A stretch of DNA of 64,000 bases, taken from Schistosoma haematobium (lineage: Eukaryota; Platyhelminthes; Trematoda; Strigeidida; Schistosomatidae). The stretch is from NCBI RefSeq assembly GCF_000699445.3, contig NC_067196.1, forward strand, positions 2,852,001 through 2,916,000, given 5' to 3'. How positions within the stretch are numbered: position 1 is the stretch's first letter; each line of letters opens with the position of its first letter. The position numbers and the translations under genes were made by a program. The notes under the pieces were generated by a model. The model saw only the letters and a list, made by a program, of their open reading frames with translations, ran no database searches and was not told the origin of the DNA. This document shows positions 49,844 to 62,423 of the stretch, piece by piece.

Positions 49844-49852
49844 TTATATATA
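49844..49852 (-). promoter_or_regulatory. TATA box of gene B
   Basis: TATATATAA on minus, 57 bases before the ATG. A CACGTG motif lies about 160 bases further upstream (near 50,010). Both are mirrored at gene C. Confidence 0.65.
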
Positions 49853-50296
49853 CACTGAAATTTACATGATTTTAACCAGTGAGAGAAGATGGCACGTTTG
49901 CAGAACACATAATGTAATTATTAATACTGATCTCATAATCTCATATAATCTCACTCACCGTGCTCAGTTCCGTAAAAACACGATTTCTTTACACGTTTAC
50001 ATGAAGCACATCACGTGATACTCATTGACGGTCTTCGTTTTTCTCCATGTATGTTTCTAGTCGGATCCAATCCATCAAACCATCAACCGTCTGATAATCA
50101 ATGACGAACTACTGCATCATCATTTCAGCGTTCTCATTTTGGTGTTCCTTGTCTCTACGACAGTCCTCTCACTAGTACGAGCCATGTTACATGTTTCACT
50201 CAAATCATCAGCTATTATCTGACAGTTTCCAAGCTCATCATTATCACACCTATCACCTCCTCATATATGTTATTATTGTTATTATTATAAGAAGCT

Positions 50297-50578
50297 TTAT
50301 TCAACATTATACTTTTGGTACAACATAGAATTCTCAGCATAAAGTATTTCAACAAGTTTCTTTTTCTTATATCTTGATCGATTATGACGATAAATTTCGA
50401 ATGGTGACCAGTTAGATGTTAGGGATTCGGTTATCCACGATTGATTAATGTTCATTCGTTTCATTGCATATTGCCAGCCACCATGATGTCGCTGATTGTA
50501 CCTTTCGGTGTCCCGTATAGCGAAAGGTTGTAAACTTTTCATAAACGCGCCCGAATAGATTGTGAGCACAATAGACAT
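50297..50578 (-). CDS. Unit-borne 93-codon ORF, left arm
   Basis: I do not recognise it. It starts MSIVLTIYSGAF, has a Trp-rich middle (GGWQYAMKR, SNWSPFEIY) and a basic helix-like end (RYKKKKLVEILYAEN) before a stop followed at once by AATAAAG. An AG acceptor-like site lies about 11 bases upstream of the ATG, so it could be a last exon rather than a full gene. It is identical in protein to the 53,698 copy. Confidence 0.35.
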   Translation of the reverse strand: MSIVLTIYSGAFMKSLQPFAIRDTERYNQRHHGGWQYAMKRMNINQSWITESLTSNWSPFEIYRHNRSRYKKKKLVEILYAENSMLYQKYNVE

Positions 50579-51607
50579 ATTGACGTGCTAAAACAAACAA
50601 CAAAACAGATAACTTGAAGAAATATCTAGATCGAAGGAACAGGTAGCCTAGATATTCAAGCAATAAAGAATGATTGTTCTGTATTGTGTTGACTGACGTT
50701 TAGTTTTGAGCTCTGTTCTTTAGATAAGTCCAACCATTGACGCTTGGTTAACCACCGATTCACATGTATCTCGTGTAGGATGAAGAAAATACTTCACTGA
50801 ATAGACTGATCGATTCCTCAATGAATTGTCAACTAGATAATTATTTTGCCAACAGACACTGACAGAAATGTGAAATAACGACAATTCGATGTGAGGAATT
50901 CTCTTTTTCCCGAAGTTTCTTACTCATTAACCTCGGGAGTGTTTAAAGTTGATTTCATCCCAAATTGTTTTGCGGCCTCATAGGTATTAAAAGTTGGTAC
51001 TGATAATTATTTGGTCGAGTAGTGAATTTAGATGATCGACTCATTGTCGAATGAGGCCTGACCAATAATGCTTCTGCACACAGGTTTCAGTTAAAGGACG
51101 GAGACTTGACGATGTCAATCTAGTCTATAAAACATTGGTTTGTGCTGGTTTCGAGAACAGTCGATTGACTTCAAGAACCGTTTTGAAGCACATCTGTGGT
51201 TGCGTGGTGTGACTAGAAATCCCTAGACAACACGATGCACATATTGCACATGCTTAACTTCCAAGTCATCCATAAAAACTAACGAAGGCGAGTTCAGAAT
51301 TAGATCGCTCTGTAATAATATGAAAACTCGTAATCTGACATTGATTGTCGTTAACCGTATTGTTTTTCCGACGAACAAGTAAATCCTTGAGCATCACTAC
51401 ACCTTGACATTCAACGATCACATGAGTAATCGTGCCATATTACTATATTTTATTATCGCGATTTGCGCTATTATGAATGTGCATGTTAATCGCTGGTAAC
51501 GAAGCTTGAGTTGTTGGATCAGCATCGCTTTATTGATTAAGCTCTTGAGAGCTTGCCTCCTACTCAATCTCTGGGCATCCAGCCGAGATTTCATCTTATG
51601 TAAATTC

Positions 51608-52672
51608 CCTCTCTTAAGCGGATGCTCGCTTTGTTCAGATTATTAATAAAAAATGTATCGCTGCTGTTTTCTTCAATTACTCTTAGTCGGGTTCTTTACT
51701 CCCTAGCCACTCACCTTTTATCATGGAACAACAGTATGGCTCGCGTATAATTATGGACATAAAATGTCGCAAGTAGCGTTTGAGTTTATGGAGGAAACAG
51801 CAGAGAGATTATACGAACACTAGTCGACATTTGTAACAAGCAGTTTGTTGAAATAAGGTGTAATGGTTTAAAAGGATGTCATTTACCTTTGTTTTTCAGT
51901 CAGCAGCTGTAATTTCATAAGTTTCAATGAGCTTATGATAAGCTGATTGAAGCTTCTTCAAAGAAACATCGAACATTTCAATTATTATATAAGTTTTAGG
52001 ATAATCCAATACTAAGTCTTCACTCAATTATTTCGATTGGCCTTTGTGATCAATTTCAGTGTCGCTTTCAGTGGTCCAAACCACATTTATGAACAATATT
52101 ATCGAATAGATGTTGGAGACAGAGAGAAACGAAACTTCAATCCTACATTCAACCCACATTCAATTGTGAAAAAAACGCGATTAGTCTGTGTGGCAAAGTA
52201 ATGAACTGTCAATAATGTTCCGAAAATACAATCAGCCGGTTCACTCAGGCTATAAAAATTTTTGAAAAGGTTTTATCAACTTATTGTTTTAATAAATCAT
52301 CTTTGAAACAAGCAGAAGATAAATTATCACATTTTATGGGTTTGATTTGATATTCACATATACATATGTAATTTCAAAAGTTTTCAGAGTTTCTTGGCTC
52401 AATCTATCAGTTCGAATACTCACATTTTACTGTACATAAACTATCCCTGCATTAAATCTTTTGATCGCATTTCGCGCACGCTCTGTAGAATTCCAATTGA
52501 CGCATGGAATTAGTTGACTGATATCCGAAGCTGCTGGCTAGACATCTAAAACCTGTCGACCGCAAGCCTTATACACATCATCGTGTGGATAATATTCAGA
52601 ATGCTGAAAGTACTCAAGAAAATACTTAGCAAGGGTATTTGAAAGAAACCAGTTTTTGATCCGCCACAGAAT
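51608..52672. repeat. Palindrome spacer built from unit-tail fragments
   Basis: About 51,608-51,900 is unlike the arms. About 51,920-52,120 resembles 42,640-42,800, the 3' flank of a minus-oriented unit. About 52,305-52,672 resembles 62,128-62,496, the 3' flank of a plus-oriented unit. The spacer therefore retains tails of two oppositely oriented units whose genes are gone. Confidence 0.6.
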
Positions 52673-53697
52673 TTACATAAGATGAAATCTCGGCTGGATG
52701 CCCAGAGATTGAGTAGGAGGCAAGCTCTCAAGAGCTTAATCAATAAAGCGATGCTGATCCAACAACTCAAGCTTCGTTACCAGCGATTAACATGCACATT
52801 CATAATAGCGCAAATCGCGATAATATAATATAGTAATATGGCACGATTACTCATGTGATCGTTGAATGTCAAGGTGTAGTGATGCTCAAGGATTTACTTG
52901 TTCGTCGGAAAAACAATACGGTTAACGACAATCAATGTCAGATTACGAGTTTTCATATTATTACAGAGCGATCTAATTCTGAACTCGCCTTCGTTAGTTT
53001 TTATGGATGACTTGGAAGTTAAGCATGTGCAATATGTGCATCGTGTTGTCTAGGGATTTCTGGTCACACCACGCAACCACAGATGTGCTTCAAAACGGTT
53101 CTTGAAGTCAATCGACTGTTCTCGAAACCAGCACAAACCAATGTTTTATAGACTAGATTGACATCGTCAAGTCTCCGTCCTTTAACTGAAACCTGTGTGC
53201 AGAAGCATTATTGGTCAGGCCTCATTCGACAATGGGTCGATCATCTAAATTCACTACTCGACCAAATAATTATCAGTACAAACTTTTAATACCTATGAGG
53301 CCGCAAAACAATTTAGGATGAAATCAACTTTAAACACTCCCGAGGTTAATGAGTAAGAAACTTCGGGAAAAAGAGAATTCCTCACATCGAATTGTCGTTA
53401 TTTCACATTTCTGTCAGTGTCTGTTGGCAAAATAATTATCTAGTTGACAATTCATTGAGGAATCGATCAGTCTATTCAGTGAAGTATTTTCTTCATCCTA
53501 CACGAGATACATGTGAATCGGTGGTTAACCAAGCGTCAATGGTTGGACTTATCTAAAGAACAGAGCTCAAAACTAAACGTCAGTCAACACAATACAGAAC
53601 AATCATTCTTTATTGCTTGAATATCTAGGCTACCTGTTCCTTCGATCTAGATATTTCTTCAAGTTATCTGTTTTGTTGTTTGTTTTAGCACGTCAAT

Positions 53698-53979
53698 ATG
53701 TCTATTGTGCTCACAATCTATTCGGGCGCGTTTATGAAAAGTTTACAACCTTTCGCTATACGGGACACCGAAAGGTACAATCAGCGACATCATGGTGGCT
53801 GGCAATATGCAATGAAACGAATGAACATTAATCAATCGTGGATAACCGAATCCCTAACATCTAACTGGTCACCATTCGAAATTTATCGTCATAATCGATC
53901 AAGATATAAGAAAAAGAAACTTGTTGAAATACTTTATGCTGAGAATTCTATGTTGTACCAAAAGTATAATGTTGAATAA
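53698..53979 (+). CDS. Unit-borne 93-codon ORF, right arm
   Basis: Same 93-residue frame as at 50,297-50,578 and, with one Ser-to-Leu change, at 63,521-63,802. It lies about 0.5 kb upstream of the start exon of gene C and on the same strand. No domain is recognised. An overlapping 72-codon frame (53,613-53,831) in another register is also open, so the coding frame is not proven. Confidence 0.35.
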   Translation: MSIVLTIYSGAFMKSLQPFAIRDTERYNQRHHGGWQYAMKRMNINQSWITESLTSNWSPFEIYRHNRSRYKKKKLVEILYAENSMLYQKYNVE

Positions 53980-54258
53980 AGCTTCTTATAATAATAACAA
54001 TAATAACATATATGAGGAGGTGATAGGTGTGATAATGATGAGCTTGGAAACTGTCAGATAATAGCTGATGATTTGAGTGAAACATGTAACATGGCTCGTA
54101 CTAGTGAGAGGACTGTCGTAGAGACAAGGAACACCAAAATGAGAACGCTGAAATGATGATGCAGTAGTTCGTCATTGATTATCAGACGGTTGATGGTTTG
54201 ATGGATTGGATCCGACTAGAAACATACATGGAGAAAAACGAAGACCGTCAATGAGTAT

Positions 54259-54264
54259 CACGTG
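54259..54264 (+). promoter_or_regulatory. E-box CACGTG upstream of gene C
   Basis: CACGTG lies about 160 bases before the TATA box in the 5' flank conserved between genes B and C. Locus A has a diverged version (tatgtg). Its function is inferred only from position. Confidence 0.3.
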
Positions 54265-54422
54265 ATGTGCTTCATGTAAACGTGTAAAGAAATCGTGTTT
54301 TTACGGAACTGAGCACGGTGAGTGAGATTATATGAGATTATGAGATCAGTATTAATAATTACATTATGTGTTCTGCAAACGTGCCATCTTCTCTCACTGG
54401 TTAAAATCATGTAAATTTCAGT

Positions 54423-54432
54423 GTATATATAA
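54423..54432 (+). promoter_or_regulatory. TATA box of gene C
   Basis: TATATATAAC lies 57 bases before the first ATG. It is the mirror of the gene B promoter and is homologous to that of locus A. Confidence 0.65.
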
Positions 54433-55239
54433 CAGTGTTGGAAAGATTGTGTGCTCAGTTATCACAATACATCAGCAGATTTGAATTGATGATGAGAGTA
54501 CAGTGAGTTGAGGTCTTGTTTTTATTGCCTGTTTGACAATTACTGTTATCTACGAATCAGGTAAGAGTGATAAACCATTCTTTATTTTTGGAATGAGGAG
54601 CTAGTCGTTTCTTTTCTCAATCACGTTTTTTCATTTATTGACTTTGTTCTTCACTTGATTCAGTGCTTGACCGAATAAATCTTTTATATGGGTTAAATGA
54701 GACACATATATTTGCCAATAGGGTGACGTGTTTGCTTAGTGTTCTGTTGTGGGATGTCCTTGCCGGTACACAAACTACTTCATCAACCATTCAGTAGTCA
54801 AGAACGAAGTGGCGAATAGCCCTGTGTTAGTGTAACGGAATTATGATTTACCGATATATCTGGTTGAATTAAAAGTTAGCAACATCTCACGGATTGTGGA
54901 AAAGGTTTCCGACAGATTCTCGCAAAACGATTATTTTCTATTTTAATCGAGAGCACGATCCAGTCTGATTTCAATGAGTTTCGACGTTAAACTAATCATA
55001 CTACGAAGAAATGGTTCGTCAAACGTTTATTAGTCATAAAACTCCTAATGAAACCATTCATATTGCTTCGGACTAGATGATCGTTTCGCATAACGAACAT
55101 AGTACACACTGGTATTGTATATAACTGCCGAGCTCACACAATAAACAGTTGGACTGAAAATCACTGATAAATGTGATGTTAGCTTCACATGATAGTTAAA
55201 ATAATGTGTTTGATGTATATGGTCATGAGAGCTGAGCTG

Positions 55240-55315
55240 AGCTGAATTCGAGTCTGTGATAGAAGTGTATTCAACTGACAAGTTCCAAATAAGACGAAAC
55301 GCTCGCCTTGGATTC
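55240..55315 (+). repeat. Hammerhead relic in intron 1 of gene C
   Basis: A CTGACAA-like core, stem II remnant and GACGAAACGC, with the same placement as in genes A and B. Confidence 0.6.
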
Positions 55316-58300
55316 CACGTCCTTCATCATCAATCTTGCATATAAAGTGTACTTGATTTCGTTAACATGAGAACGCAATGATCTATTCCCCTTAACAAAG
55401 TACTGGGACGAGATATATTAAAAGTTATGCTAGAAATATTGATTCTCTAAACTGTTGATTGCAATCTGGTATGTAAGATTTATTCATCAACAATCTGTCG
55501 AGTGAACGATCTCCCGTAATCAAGTTTCGTACAAAAATATTCCAGTCAATTAGCGGTTTTCACTGTCTTCGTATTTTTCAAAATGTGTTTTGCACTTCAT
55601 CGACCATGTTAATTGTCTATTGTTTGCAGGTCACTGTGTTTCCTTGTGTCAACACTTGTTATCATCCTACATGTAGGATACGGTCAAGTCAACTTTGAAT
55701 ACTACCTGTTTGCTGTGACTTGGCCACCATCGTATTATCTGGCGCAAAAAGTAATAAAACTTTCGTTTACTTGAAATGTTATCCTTTAACATGAACTTGA
55801 ATCTATCGATTCACGTTTCACAGATGAATTTTATTGATTAATATACAATGAAATCAATCTGTACGATTCTCTTCCGTTCGTGGATATGGACCAGAGTCAT
55901 TCGCTGATCGAGTACTGATCATTGTGATATTCATTGACAGGTTACGCTCACATTGTAGAGGTAATACTTTATTTCACCAAACATGGGGATTCTAACTGTA
56001 TATTGATTGGATTGAATCAGGACAATTAGGCACATCACTGCCAAAGATTGCTTGAAACTGAACACAATGACATTTCCAGTGTTTAGGTCTGTCAGCTTGG
56101 GTATGGGTTATTTCGAGTGTATATCAAGGATCAGCTTTTGAAGGCAAATGGCCGAAGCAACTTATTTCACTTTGAAAAATTATCTAGTCACTTGAATCGC
56201 ATTTGATAAGCTTCAACACATATTATATTCACATACATCGTTGTTCAACTGAGTAATAATTATTTGAAATTCTTCCTTTTAGAGTGCTCCACCGAAAGAA
56301 TTAGATGGTTTTACTATTCATGGAATGTGGTAAGATTACATCTAATTTATGAAATATGTGCTTTGTAATGTTGTCGAATATACACAAGCAATGTCATGGA
56401 TAATCATTGGGCACTATGTCTGTAAACTTCCGACCTGCTATGTTAGATCCAATGACCATTAGTACGATTTTATAATAAGAGCTTATCCGAAATGCCTACA
56501 GGTTTCAACATTACATTGTTGTACACTCATGTCAAACAGCATTCTTGAAAACATTGAACTTATTATTTATGAAATAGTGTTGAATGATGAGGTGATTGCC
56601 TAGCATTGACTTGTCGTTTTCAGCGCGTCCGTGCGACGGAGTAAATTTAAATTGTGGCGCTCATCGATCAGCATCAAATTACTATTGGTCTCAGTTCCAC
56701 TGTTTCACTAAGGAACAGTAAGTTTTCTGACCACCGTAACAACAATAATGCATGCTGTGAATCAATATAATGGCGTTGAATAGATTTAAGTGGGCACACT
56801 CATATACGCTTTGCAACTACTATGATTTAATTATTCCGAATGATACACACATTTTACACTGAAATTATAGCTGTTTATTGATAAATATAAGCAATCAAAT
56901 TTCCAAAATATACAACTCAGTGAATGGATGTAAATATTTGGTTAACTGTAATGTATTTTGTATATCATTTTTTAAGGCCCAAAATTGCACGTCATAAAAA
57001 TCCAAAGTGTAAATCGAAAGAACAATTTGATATAGCACAATTGCAGGTTAGTCAGATATAAATTTCAGCCATTTTTAATCATATTCACACTATCTCATTT
57101 TAATTAACTTATCGAATGTCAAGCAAACCACTGGATTTGTATCAGCCACTGCTTGGTAGTGATTGAGCTAATTGCTATTTTCTATAAGCAGATAATGCTA
57201 AAGTTTGATCGATTTTTGATCCTCGAGCGATGTTCATCACCGGATGGGAATAAACGTGGAATTTTACAATGATGCTGCGAACAAAAGTGTTCAATTTCGC
57301 TTGTTCGTAGCAGATTTTCCGATGCAATAATTCACTAAGGCCATTCTTTAAATTTATTCTCTCATTCTATTTCAGGGACTACTAAGCGATCTAAAAACTG
57401 TGGCCATTTTTGAAAAATTACAGCTATCCAGCTGTATTTTGGTAAGAGATCTGATAATATTTCATTAACCGAATATTTCTTCCGGGGATTAAACAACGTT
57501 CTCTGTCGATTAAACGATATAGTTTTCTGGTCATGATCCCCAATGTAACTGGCAATTGAACCACACTCCGTAAACGCAAACATCATTGAGCAGATGAGAA
57601 CGTTTGATAGTTACTAAGTTGAAGTGGTTTTGTGTAAAGAAGCCATGCAGTGATGATATTTTGGCTCGGAAAATGAACTTCAGATGAAGATGTGTGTTCT
57701 GTCGAAAGCAGAATGATCTGCAAATGGAAATCAACCCTCGACGATATGCTTTGTTGACTGATGAATGTGACAGAATTGACAAAGACTTCCTGTATTGTTT
57801 CATTGAATTGACGTTGTTAGAAGCCATCGTGTTGTCACTCATATTTTCGATTTGTCGTCGAACAAATTTCAATTATGTATAAGTCTTGTGAGTAAAACAT
57901 CACAGAAAAATCAACATAAAAATGATAAGGCACTTTATGCTGAATCTTCAACTTTCAGATGTTTCAAACTAGGGGTCTTTCAACAAACAATAAACTCATG
58001 ATGTTCGTTTTCGAAGGCAGTTTAGGCCATTATCGTGTACTTTTCAAATTGCATTTGGTTACTTTATGAAATATTTTCAACTGTGTCCACTTATAGGAAA
58101 TATGAATTTGACATACATGGCAGGTGTGCACTACAGGACCCTCTAATCGGTAATCAATATCGGTACTTCAAATTTGGTATTGACGAGATGAAAAACTGAA
58201 ACTACTGGAGTAAGTGATCCATGTTGTAATAAATTTATGATAACATATAGTTAGCCATATTGATCGTCCTCATATTCGTGATCGACTTGTGAAACAAACT

Positions 58301-59179
58301 AATCATACTGACTATGAACAGATGTGTTATGTCCTATAAGTGGGATTGAGGACGCCCATTTTCGACTGAAATGAGGCTCTTCAGTTGTTTTCAGTAATAC
58401 GACTGAGAAGAGCATATAATTTGATCATGCGTATCGGTTGATTAAACAACCGATGTCTGATGAGTAAAAACCGGATGTCTAATGTTACTGTGTAAGTGAA
58501 TACTTGTTAAATTAGCCAATTACATCTTATATCTTTGTTTATATTTGTTTTCTATTATTTTAGTAATCTGAAAAACATGGTATCACACCGCATGCTTCCA
58601 TGAAATATGATGTAAGTCTTAGAGAATAAATCAATTTTCATGACTGCACCATCATATATGCTCGATAAAATAATGGTTGGGATCTAACCCAGTTCAAACG
58701 TCGGTCACATCTATAATTATGCATGATCAGAAAGAGTGTGAACTCATTTAAAAGGAACATTTCATTGAACAATCAACCGTGTTACCGTTTGTTGTTAAAT
58801 AACGAATTTCCATTGAATTTGAGGGGATATTTTAACATAATTGGCCGACTCCAAGAGATACCTACTAACTATTCAAAGTGATGCGAATGTTGTACGAAAT
58901 CTGTCAGTGTGATCACTGATACTAAACTAGTGTGATGGCTTCATGAACCGAATGTCGACGTCAGTTAGAACTGACAAAACAAGGATTAAGAACTTCAATG
59001 GTTAACAGGCAAGAACAGTAAATGTTTTGCTACTCTAGATAAACGACTATTATTTCACGAAACAAGGTACACTTGGATAATCACATATCCAACACAGTGA
59101 AAGGTACGTGAATCCGTTCACATCAGAATTGAGATTTTGTAAGCTGTAGCTTTTTTCAGTAAGAAAACTGTGAGCAAAT

Positions 59180-59232
59180 ACTACTACTACCACTATTATT
59201 ATTATTATTATTATTATTACTAGTAGTAGTGG
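59180..59232. repeat. ACT/ATT/AGT microsatellite in gene C intron
   Basis: Mirror of 45,041-45,093 with the same length of 53 bases, which argues for very recent arm homogenisation. Confidence 0.85.
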
Positions 59233-59859
59233 TTTTCTTTATATGTAGAGGATGGTTTCCCCAGTCTGGTCGCCTCTGTGTGCCTCTACTACTTCACATT
59301 TGAAAATATCCACCTCCCTCTTCACTTGTGTCTCATACCTTCATGACTGTATTTGCAACTGTTTGTGACGTTACGTCATTTAATTAACCATCTCCATTAC
59401 TTTTAAATATTGTTGCAAAAGCATTGTAATCATTATATTTCATACATATTAGAAATGAATTTTCGTTCTATTTTTCACAGGCAAGCGATTTTCAGAACGT
59501 ACTGAAGAAAGAATACGGTCACCATGGTTTCTTAAAGTGCACCAACGTAATCGGACAGGTGAGTGTATCAGTAATCAGTAATCGATTCCTTTACGAATGT
59601 AAAAATAAAACACGTTTTTTTATCGTACCATTCGACTTTCCAGAATGTTATATAACTGGTAAACGGTATTTCAGCAAACTGTTAATAAGAATGTAGTTAG
59701 ACAATAAGTGAAGTTGAAAGCATATTGTAACTGATTTGAAGTGAAAATATGAACCAACAAACCTGCCTCGATATTGTCTTAATTCACGAGCTTTATAAGC
59801 AGATATTGATTGTGACTAACAGTGGATGCGAACAAATGCAAGTGGAATCAAACTTCACC

Positions 59860-60050
59860 CCATTGCACAAACAGGTGGCTATCAGGATTCAGTAACTAGG
59901 TGGATAACGTGATGGTGATTGGCGCGATAGCTACAAGGTTCGAGTCTTGAAGTGAACATCAACCCAGGGATGCAAGTACGTCCAGCTGAGCAGTCCTAAA
60001 TAGGATGAAACGTGTGTCCACTACCAGGCAGTATTCATCTTCGCTTATAA
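59860..60050 (+). repeat. Smα SINE in intron of gene C
   Basis: It has a tRNA-like head (gtggctatcaggattcagta), the B-box-like 'ggttcgagtct' and a hammerhead with mutated boxes (CTGAGCA, TGAAAC), just upstream of the last exon. Confidence 0.7.
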
Positions 60051-60455
60051 CAATCAGATATTGCTAAATGCGAATGCGATAATTGTAGTAATCTTACACA
60101 TTATATGTTTAATAACAATTCGTGGACATTTGTCATTTACGAATTATGCACAACATCTAGTCATAATGAAATGGGTAGACAAACAATCGTTCCGACACAT
60201 GAAGTTTATAATACACTTATGTTAATTGATACCTTTAGAGCTGAACTTGATTTCGATCATTGTGAAATATTGGCTTAACTCTGCCGTTCTCTCATTTTTC
60301 CAGAGTGGAGTGCGTCTCCTGGAAGAGGTGAGGATTTGCTTCAATCTTACACATCATTACGTGGACTGCCATTCCCTCGGCGACTGTCCAAATCAGTTCG
60401 TATTCCTCCATATTGATTACTGCGTAAATTTGTTACAGTTAAACCTATGTTTAAT

Positions 60456-60461
60456 AATAAA
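60456..60461 (+). terminator. Poly(A) signal of gene C
   Basis: AATAAA about 40 bases after the stop position corresponding to gene B. Confidence 0.6.
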
Positions 60462-61281
60462 GTTGAAACGTGTCTACTGTTTCTGTTATTTCGTATTTCT
60501 GAAGCATAATTTAAAAGATATTTGTGTAAGGACAATTATATTGAATTTTTCATAGTAAATCGTGACGATAGACTCTTAATGCATCTTGCAAACAATCGTT
60601 GATAAATCCCACAAGTGGTACACATCTAGTTGCAAGATTGTTCACTCGTTAGTCACAGACTGCTATCGGTAAATCGGTGAACTCTTGAAAAGTAGATGTC
60701 GTGAAGCACATGGTCAAATTTGTTCACAGATGGTGCGATGGTTCTGTAATTAAAAGTGATTTAAATTCTAGAAATCGTGTCGAAAGTCTTATGAGATACA
60801 TTTATGTCTTTAGAAGTGAACCACAATAAATGTTCTTATTTGTATCTCTGGATCTCCAATGAAAGCAAATAGACTAAAGCAATAATTGTCTGAAAACTTC
60901 GTAGGATAACTAATTATTATTGCTTCCAATGTGTTACCAAGTTTAATAATGAATTTATATATGAGAATTGACGAATCATTTAATTTTAAGGTTTTCAAAA
61001 GGAAAATTTTGCCTAAACACCGTTGAATATGGTAAACGCTGTTTTAAATTGATACGAAAATCCATTAAATTGAGTACGCTATTACAACCATATGATGATC
61101 AAATCAGCCTAATAATAATATTCGGTTTTGAAGTCATTTGTTGGCATCATATCATGTTAATGAATGAGTCTATTCAGATACGGAATTAATTCACAGTGGT
61201 TGTTGAAACGAATTCCGAAATGCTTTCTTTCATTATGGGTAGTAATTCCTTCTGGCTATTCATATTTGCTAGATCATAAAA

Positions 61282-62110
61282 CATTGTCTGATTGGATGAT
61301 TAATTGACATGTTCTGTGTTTGCTTCTCTCCGTCAGTTCAAACTCAATTTGGCGTTTATAAAAGCAGACGAATCGAAGACACTGGATTTTCGAATCTAGT
61401 ACCAAAGATGATAATATAAAAACCTAACACAGAGAAAGAAGTTTCAAGGGACCAGTATTTGTTTCTTTTTATTGCTAGCATCTAAGTGTGATGTGAACTA
61501 CTGAAATCGGCATCTTGAGCACATAGGCGAACTGAAATAATTAGGAACAGATTTACTACGCAATTGTTTTCGACTTTACATAACACTTGAAATGTTAGGT
61601 TTTCTTTTGAAGAAGCTTAGCGTTGGGAAGACACAAACTGTCTATGTTACTAGTAGAGACTCACTGTCATGGAAATGGCAAGATACGAAGCCCACATGTG
61701 CTGTCGATCTGACTTAAGTGTTATGTGTTGAAAAATTGAAGTCAGGTAAACATCCAAAATTCAAGGTCTATAATAATATAACATTCAGACACTGGAATAT
61801 CATCCACTTCAAAATATAATCACAGGTTGCTGCATACGACTTAGAACGGGCATAGGATTAGTTTGGACTTGATACTTCTTACACGATATGTCAATCTCGT
61901 TTTATTGCTGCTGCACAAACTACAAGACTATTGAAATGGCTATTCAGACTTACTAGATCATCAAACACTGTATATGATTGTACTCCATTGTCTGGTTGAA
62001 TGGTCAATTGACATGATCTGTGTGGACGCTTGAATGTTTGTTTCTCACCATCACTTCGAACTCAATGTGCTTAAATGCAGACGAACCAGAATGACCGAAT
62101 CGATTATAGA
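61282..62110 (+). repeat. Internal duplication in the omega-1 unit 3' flank
   Basis: 61,282-61,400 and 61,987-62,110 are diverged direct copies (cattgtctg..tgacatg..tttgcttctc..aactcaat). A third relative lies upstream of locus A at about 20,055-20,180. This suggests that ancestral units were shorter and that the present unit fused two. Confidence 0.55.
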
Positions 62111-62423
62111 GAGTTTCAATAAAATATCTGTGAAACAAGAAGACAAATTATCACCTAATATGGTTTCCATTTGATATTCACATATACATATGTCATTTTG
62201 AAAATTTTCAGAGTTTCTTGGCCTATTCTATCAGTCCGAATACTCAAGTTTTACTGTACATAACCTAACTCTGGATCAAAACTTTTGATCGCATTTCGCT
62301 CGCTCCTTGTAGAATTCCATTAGACGCATGGGAGTAGTTGACTGATATCCGAAGCTACTGGCTGGATAATAAATACTCTCGACTGAAAGACTTATACACA
62401 TCATCGTGTGAATATTATTCAGA

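Larger units (their letters stand above)
41446..51607 (-). repeat. Left arm of the omega-1 palindrome
   Basis: The arm is the inverted, near-identical counterpart of 52,673-62,822. It contains gene B, the 93-codon ORF, SINE relics and microsatellites, all mirrored. The first 380 bases (41,446-41,830) equal 51,277-51,607 in direct orientation (offset about 9,828), so the arm ends in the start of another tandem unit. Confidence 0.9.
54489..60416 (+). pseudogene. Omega-1 T2 ribonuclease, gene C, frame-broken copy
   Basis: Exons mirror gene B: 54,489-54,502; 55,630-55,750; 56,283-56,329; 56,977-57,046; 57,376-57,441; 58,097-58,209; 58,564-58,611; 59,481-59,558; 60,304-60,416. Splice sites, the signal peptide, HGMW (CAS I) and KYEFDIHGRC (CAS II) are kept. 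Relative to B the exons are shorter by 2 (exon 5, A7 to A5), 1 (exon 6, A6 to A5), 1 (exon 7, A6 to A5) and 1 (exon 9, C3 to C2). In exon 6 this gives a local TGA at 58,197-58,199. Every change is a homopolymer contraction, so the copy may be intact in the living genome. If real, it is a pseudogene. Confidence 0.8.
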
